Shown here: positions 58,130-64,000 of the stretch, in pieces
Numbering within the stretch: position 1 is the first letter of the stretch
Layout of the letters: every line of letters starts with the position of its first letter
NCBI GenBank assembly: GCA_964019695.1
Contig: OZ026522.1
Location: forward strand, 62,209,811-62,273,810
DNA length: 64,000 nt
Origin: Loripinus fragilis
Taxonomy: Eukaryota > Mollusca > Bivalvia > Lucinida > Lucinidae
Direction: 5' to 3'
Made by a program: the position numbers and the translations under genes
Notes under the pieces: generated by a model
What the model was told of the DNA's origin: nothing
Seen by the model: only the letters and a program-made list of their open reading frames with translations
The model's database searches: none

Positions 58130-58950
58130 CTCTGAGGGACTTTAGAAACGCACCATTTTACATTCACTGTCTCTACCACATAATTGATTTAAGGATGTTT
58201 TCTTATAATTTTTTATCCTCTTGCAAAATGGACCACGCTTTGCCATGATTTCAATTTGCTCATGCTGTTCATTCTGACGTAATATCCATGTAAGTGTTTT
58301 TCAACAATTGTCTTCTGACAAATGTGAATTTGATTTAATTTGAAAACGAACACTTTGAGGTGGTAGCCAAATGTCTTAACAAATGGAAAAACACAAAATG
58401 TTTCAGAAATAATTGTTTTATTACACTTCCATTCGCAGTGTTTCTCTGCTAATGTCAGTCTTCAATTTTCAAACAGCAATAAAAGACGGGTGACGTCCGC
58501 GCATGTCGCCACACTTTTGTCTTTTATGCAACTGATTGAGGAGTATCTGTTGGCAATGAAAAGATTTTGATTATTCCTGATCCTTAGGATATAAATGGCC
58601 AATTACGTCGAAAATCAATGACGTTATGTAGACGTAATGAAAGTTGCCAGAGGCCTAAAACTTCATGATTTGATTTTGTCTGACTGTCCTTTTGCTTTCA
58701 AGAACAAACATCGGTTCGAAAACTTTTTTTCGTTCATTATGGAAGGTATTGGTACTCTGTGACTTAATTTGAGTTGCCTCAGAATTATAGCGACGTCACG
58801 GCAATCATTAGCCACAGCGTTTCAATTTTCTTATTGACTGCAAGCTAAATGCCGGAACTTGTCAATTTTATTTTTCACATAATGAAAATATTCAAGTTTT
58901 GACATAAATAAGCATTTAAGCAGGTGGTGCGTTTTTAAAGTCCTTCAGAA
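58130..58950. mobile_element. Tc1/mariner-type MITE in the GTPase intron
   Basis: The left CTCTGAGGGACTTTAGAAAC-GCACCAT and right (inverse) TTCTGAAGGACTTTAAAAAC-GCACCAC ends form TIRs of about 26 bp with a few mismatches, flanked by TA. No transposase was recognised inside. The ends resemble those of the MITEs at 14126 and 47627 only in the ACGCACCA block. Confidence 0.8.
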
Positions 58951-59029
58951 TACTTGTCTCACCCCCTTATTGCTCATAACAAGTTATTCGATAGGCAAAA
59001 CGTTGTGCAGAATTCGCTTATACCATCGA

Positions 59030-60385
59030 CATGACCTGCTTATCCTATCCACTTGACATGCTTATCCCATCCCCATGACCTGCTTTTCCCATCCACATGA
59101 CCTGCTTATCCCATCTATATGACCTGCTTATCCCATTGACATAACCTGCTTATCCCATTGACATGACCTGCTTATCCCATTGACATAACCTGCTTATCCC
59201 ATCTACATGACCTGCTTATCCCATTGACATGACTTGCTTATCCCATTGACATGAACTGCTTATCCCATCTACATGACCTGCTTATCCCATTGACATGACT
59301 TGCTTATCGCACTGACATGACCTGCTTATCCCATCCCCATGACCTGCTTATCCCATTGACATGACCTGCTAATCCCACTGACATGACCTGCTTATCCCAC
59401 TGACATAACCTGCTTATCCCATTGACATAACCTGCTTATCCAACTGACATGACTTGCTTATCCCACTGACATGATCTGCTTATCCCATCCCCATGACCTG
59501 CTTATCCCATCTATATGACCTGCTTATCCCATTGACATGACTTGCTTATCCCATCTACATGACTTGCTTATCCCACTGACATGATCTGCTTATCCCATCC
59601 CCATGACCTGCTTATCCCATCCCCATGACCTGCTAATCCCACTGACATGACCTGCTTATCCCACTGACATGACCTGCTTATCCCATTGACATGACCTGCT
59701 TATCCCACTGACATGATCTGCTTATCCCACTGACATGATCTGCTTATCCCATCTACATGACCTGCTTATCCCATCTCCATGACCTGCTTATCCCATCTCC
59801 ATGACCTGCTTATCCCATCTCCATGACCTGCTTATCCCACTGAAATGACCTGCTTATCCCATTGACATGACCTGCTTATCCCATCCCCATGACCTGCTTA
59901 TCCCACTGACATGACTTGCTTATCCCACTGACATGACTTGCTTATCCCATCTACATGACCTGCTTATCCAACTGACATGACCTGCTTATCCCATTGACAT
60001 GAACTGCTTATCCCATCTACATGACCTGCTTATCCAACTGACATGAATTGCTTATCCCATTGACATAACCTGCTTATCCCTTTGACATAACCTGCTTATC
60101 CCATTGACATAACCTGCTTATCCCATTGACATGACCTGCTTATCCCATCTACATGACCTGCTTATCCCATCTACATGACCTGCTTATCCCATCTATATGA
60201 CCTGCTTATCCCATCTACATGACCTGCTTACATGTATCCCATTAACATGACCTGTTTATCCCATTGACATGACCTGCTTATCCCACTGACATAATCTGCT
60301 TATCCCACTGGCATGACCTGCTTATCCCATCCGCATGACCTGCTTATCCCATTGACATGACCTGCTTATCATTGACATGACTTCA
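59030..60385. repeat. 22-bp minisatellite (about 61 copies) in the GTPase intron
   Basis: The monomer is GACATGACCTGCTTATCCCA plus TT. The central GACCTGCTTATCCCA is constant, while a six-base slot varies among TTGACA, CTGACA, TCTACA, TCCCCA and TCTATA. Single-base variants (ACCTG to ACTTG or ATCTG) recur in blocks. No open frame suggests coding. Confidence 0.93.
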
Positions 60386-60774
60386 AATCACAACAATTTA
60401 GACTATTTACTGAGCAACTTATGCTGAAATATTAAAAAAGGCAATGTCTAATCTGTTGTTACTTAAACATACATCAACAATGTGACGCATGTTATTGCTG
60501 CTGTTTGGTGTCACAACGTCTTAAAGATGTATCTTTCAAACCTCAATAAAAACAAAACCTAATTTCAAATGGTTAAATTCAGTATTTTTAACTTTCTATC
60601 AGGAATAATTCTGAAAACTTAGATATACATTTATTGTGCTATCACAAAAATCAACCCCCTCCACCAAGTCAGATCTCACTGCATCTCCATATGGGCCTTT
60701 ATTTTAAAGAACCTGACTTTATTGCATGTGAAAAACAATGACCCAGACCAGCCTGCGCATTGGTAGTCAGAGAT

Positions 60775-60915
60775 GGGATATGGCCCGAGGTTATAAAACT
60801 TAAGTACAGTCTGTGACTCAAAATAAAGCGCAATGATTGGCTGCATGCGCAAGCATCCAATCATTGTGCTTCATTTTGAGTTTGAGAATGAACTCAAGCT
60901 TTATAAACTCAGCAC
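60775..60915. repeat. Foldback with CAATGATTGG arms
   Basis: ACTCAAAATAAAGCGCAATG, ATTGGCTGCATGCGCAAGC and ATCCAATCATTGTGCTTCAT, TTTGAGT form a near-palindrome. The outer GAGGTTATAAAACTT and AAGCTTTATAAACTC also pair. Confidence 0.75.
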
Positions 60916-61089
60916 CTGGTCAAAATTTAACTCATCCAAGCTTTTATGGTTGTCCTTGAACCTGCAAGAATGAGGAAGATCCATCTAATAAAAGCACAGC
61001 AAGCACTGCATAATACCCCACCACTGCTGGGGGCACCAAAAGTTATTTTGTGAGATATATAATGCCTAAATAGCAACAGAACTGAGATA

Positions 61090-62550
61090 GACATGATTAA
61101 TCAAGGGCGGATAACTCATGAACTGGAAAGGTAAGCGTGACGGTCCTTCGTTGTAATATGTAACCTTTGCTGTTCAACATATCTGTGAAGTTTCATTCAG
61201 ATATCATAAACAGTCAAAGAATAACAGGCCAGAAACCATTTTTTAAAGGGAGAAAGGGCAGTAACTCCATCGAAAATGGTCAGATTTTGCCAATTGACAA
61301 TCCCATACCACTCATCCCCAATAACATGTATGCAAAATTTGAAAAAATTCTGTGCATAAATACTCAAGTTATCGATCGAAAACAGTGAGCCCGGCTGGAT
61401 GAAATGAACTACAGGTCAAAAACCAATTCTCAGATCAATCAAGGGTGGATAACTCACAATCTGGAAAGGTAAGAGTGACGATCCTTACCCACAATATGTA
61501 ACCTTTGATGGTCAACATATCTGTGAAGTTTCATTCAGATACTCCATATAGTAAATGAACTACAGGTCAAAAACCATTTTTCAGATCAATCAAGGGCGGA
61601 TAACTCATGAACTGGAAAGGTAAGGGTGACGGTCCTTACTAAAAATATGTAACCTTTGATGTTCAACATATCTGTGAAGTTTCTTTCAGATATTCCATAT
61701 AGTAAAAGAAACTACAGGCCAAAAACCAATTCTCAGATCAATCAAGGGTGGATAACTCACAATCTGGAAAGGTAAGAGTGACGATCCTTAGTCACAATAT
61801 GTAACCTTTGATGATCAACATATCTGTGAAGTTTCATTCAGATTTTCCATATAGTAAATGAACTACAGATCAAAAACCATTTTTCAGATCAATCAAGGGC
61901 AGATAACTCATGAACTGGAAAGGTAAGAGTGATGGTTCTTTGTCACAGTATGTAACCTTTGATGTGAAACATATCTGTAAAGTTTCATTTAAATATTCCA
62001 CATAGTAAAGGAACTACGGGTAAAAACATTTTTTAATTCAATCAAGGGCAGATAACTCACAAACGAGAAAGGTAAGAGTGACAGTTCTTAGTCACAATAT
62101 GTTACCTTTGATGTGAAACATATCTGTGAAGTAATATTCAGATATTCCATATAGTAAAGGAACAATAGGTCAAAAACCTTTTTTCAGACCTATCAAGGGC
62201 GGATAACTCACAAACTGGGAAGGTCAGAGTGACGGTCCTTAGTCACAATATGTAACCTTTGATGTGCAACATATCTGTGAAGTTTCATTCAGATATCATG
62301 AGCAGTAAAGGAATAACAGGCCAGAAACCATTTTTCCAATACGAAAAAGGGCAGTAACTCCGTTAAAAATGGACAGATTTTGCCCATTAACAATCCCATA
62401 CCACTCATCGCTGATAACAATATGTATGCAAAATTTGAAAAAATTCCGTGAATACATACTCAAGTTATCGATCGGAAATGGTGAGCACGGATGGACGGAC
62501 GGACAGACACCGAAAGGTATAACATAATACCCCGCCACACCTTAGTGGCG
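61090..62550. repeat. ~150-bp tandem modules ending in a GGACGGACAGAC tail and hairpin
   Basis: About eight modules share AATCAAGGGCGGATAACTCA, CTGGAAAGGTAAGAGTGACG, ATATGTAACCTTTGATG and CATATCTGTGAAGTTTCATT. The first and last modules differ and include AGGGCAGTAACTCC and a CATACCACTCAT block. The array closes with GGATGGACGGACGGACAGAC and a hairpin CCCCGCCAC...GTGGCGGGG at 62530-62554. It looks like an interspersed repeat with internal tandem expansion. No protein was seen. Confidence 0.85.
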
Positions 62551-62559
62551 GGGTATAAA

Positions 62560-62999
62560 AATGAAATCACTAAAGGACGGGTGGTAAACAGTGGAACAAG
62601 CTCCAAAAGGAGGTATCAGTATTTTATTCCAACGGCACAACCCCACTCAAAAGGACAAAAAGGTATAAACAAAGGTAGGTCTCAGAGGCTTTTATGAAAA
62701 AAAATTCAAAGTATTAAGCAACAGATGGTTGATTATCAGGATGATATTCCAGGAAGAAATAGTTTCTCTGTTTGTGTGAACCGAAAATTCGGTTGAAATC
62801 TAAATAGTTTCCACATGAATCTCATAGCCGAGTCATACACAATGTTGTTTTTTCCAGCTTTTTGTCACCTAGAGACCAAAAAGAATGGCCAAAAATGACA
62901 CCTCTAGTCATATTTTTCCTTCCCATGTAAGCAACAAAACCTGTCCCTTTATGCCAAATGTATTTTCCCATACATATCAATTGGATGAGTCCATTTCCA
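62560..62999. other. GTPase intron, nothing recognised
   Basis: A plain AT-rich stretch between the 150-bp tandem repeat and a palindromic GATCAG-core repeat. No exon was found. Confidence 0.45.
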
Positions 63000-63212
63000 A
63001 TTTCAGGGTTGTTGGGTGGTATTTTGCATTTTTATTCAAATTTTAAAAGACACTTTGTAAGCAAACAGTGGAGAACCTGATCAGATGCTGTGTTTTGTGG
63101 CAAGCAAACAGTAAAGAACCTGATCAGATGCCGTGTTTTGCGGCGTCTGATCTGGTTTTGCACTGTTTGCCGATGCCTCACAAAAAGGTCGCTAGGCTTA
63201 TATGGGTTAAGA
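63000..63212. repeat. Palindromic GATCAG-core repeat
   Basis: GGGTTGTTGGGTGGTATTTT, GCAAACAGTGGAGAACCTGA, CGTCTGATCTGGTTTTGCAC and AGGCTTATATGGGTT form an inverted member of the family. A 40-bp stretch (AAACAGT..GAACCTGATCAGATG) is duplicated within it. Confidence 0.72.
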
Positions 63213-63280
63213 AAACCTAAAATGAAGTCAAAGAGATGGGAGTCAGACCAGAGATTTGTTCCCACTAAAAGTACTCAGAA

Positions 63281-64000
63281 ATCCTTACCTCCAAGTTCTT
63301 TCACATCCACAAAACAATCTTTAAACATAAGTTATCCTTACCTCCAAGTTCTTTCACATCCACAAAACAGTCTTTAAACATAAGTTATCCTTACCTCCAA
63401 GTTCTTTCACATCCACAAAACAATCTTTAAACATAAGTCATCCTTACCTCCAAGCTCTTTCACATCCATAAAACAATCTTTAAACATAAGTTATCTTTAC
63501 CTCCAAGTTCTTTCACATCCATAAAACAATCTTTAAACATAAGTTATCCTTACCTCCAAGCTCTTTCACATCCACAAAACAATCTTTAAACATAAGTTAT
63601 CCTTACCTCCAAGTTCTTTCACATCCACAAAACAGTCTTTAAACATAAGTTATCCTTACCTACAAGTTCTTTCACATCCACAAAACAATCTTTAAACATA
63701 AGTTATCCTTACCTCCAAGTTCTTTAACATCCACAAAACAATCTTTAAACATAAGTTATCTTTACCTCCAAGTTCTTTCACATCCACAAAACAGTCTTTA
63801 AACATAAGTTATCCTTACCTCCAAGTTCTTTCACATCCATAAAACAATCTTTAAACATAAGTTATCTTTACCTCCAAGTTCTTTCACATCCATAAAACAA
63901 TCTTAAAACATAAGTTATCCTTACCTCCAAGTTCTTTCACATCCACAAAACAGTCTTTAAACATAAGTTATCTTTACCTACAAGTTCTTTCACATCCATA
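63281..64000 (-). repeat. 53-bp tandem array, each unit an exon 3' end plus splice donor of the GTPase gene
   Basis: About 13.5 head-to-tail copies of a 53-bp unit run off the right edge. On the minus strand each unit reads F-K-D-C-F-V-D-V-K-E-L-G followed by G and then GTAAGG, a strong splice donor. VDVKELGG is the strand before switch II in ARF/ARL proteins, and the phase fits the acceptor at 57800 exactly. The remaining ~17 bases are intron-like. Units differ by a few substitutions, and one near 63900 is a base shorter. Because 53 is not a multiple of three, reading through the array shifts frame. The true upstream exon should be the rightmost complete copy, at or beyond the edge. Confidence 0.85.

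Noticed and set aside
59030..60385. CRISPR-like array (regular repeats with variable short slots)
   Set aside because: The variable slot is six bases and takes few states, units are 22 bp, and the context is eukaryotic; it is a minisatellite.

Overview
The window looks like intron-rich, repeat-dense invertebrate nuclear DNA, most likely from a bivalve mollusc. The case for this is AT-rich sequence, split genes with GT-AG introns, several LINE and SINE families, and modules rich in 'GACCTTGACCTTTGACC' and 'GGACGGACAGAC' that I associate with bivalve genomes. The species assignment is inference. No bacterial genes, rRNA, functional tRNA or CRISPR array were seen. Most of the 60-100 aa open frames are chance frames or repeat sequence.

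Two host genes are visible, both on the minus strand. The first is a nicotinic acetylcholine receptor-like subunit (Cys-loop ligand-gated channel). It has a signal-peptide exon (21364-21421), an N-terminal ligand-binding exon (19373-19518) and the Cys-loop exon (889-1054). Splice phases of the first two match exactly. The exon or exons between 19373 and 1054 were not found, and the transmembrane part must lie left of the window. The second is an ARF/ARL-type small GTPase exon (57457-57800). Its upstream exon appears to end inside, or just beyond, a 53-bp tandem array at the right edge (63281-64000). Each unit of that array is a copy of the exon's 3' end plus its splice donor.

Layout by region: 0-13 kb is receptor intron with a ~130-bp tandem array, SINE-like elements, and a 4.7-kb segment bounded by an inverted repeat that contains a mariner-type MITE. 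13-19 kb holds a SINE inserted at the edge of a MITE, a ~155-bp tandem array, a long-TIR MITE and a dead mariner nested in a foldback element. 22-32 kb has two diverged copies of one long repeat flanking two dead non-LTR retrotransposons. The second of these is itself interrupted by a SINE with an 11-bp target duplication and by a hAT-like MITE. 33-50 kb holds microsatellites, foldback families, 'vision' modules ending in a hairpin, and a pogo/Tigger-like element with a nested MITE. 50.8-52.5 kb is a 26-bp minisatellite grown from a MITE terminus. 53-57 kb is a cluster of palindromic MITEs. 57-64 kb is the GTPase gene, with its intron filled by a MITE and three separate tandem arrays.

The most interesting things seen are the tandem multiplication of an exon end with its splice donor, the minisatellite whose monomer is a transposon terminus, a degenerate 2A-like motif next to a PHD-like zinc finger in a LINE, and several families of near-perfect palindromes. 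All calls come from reading the sequence; no database search was run.
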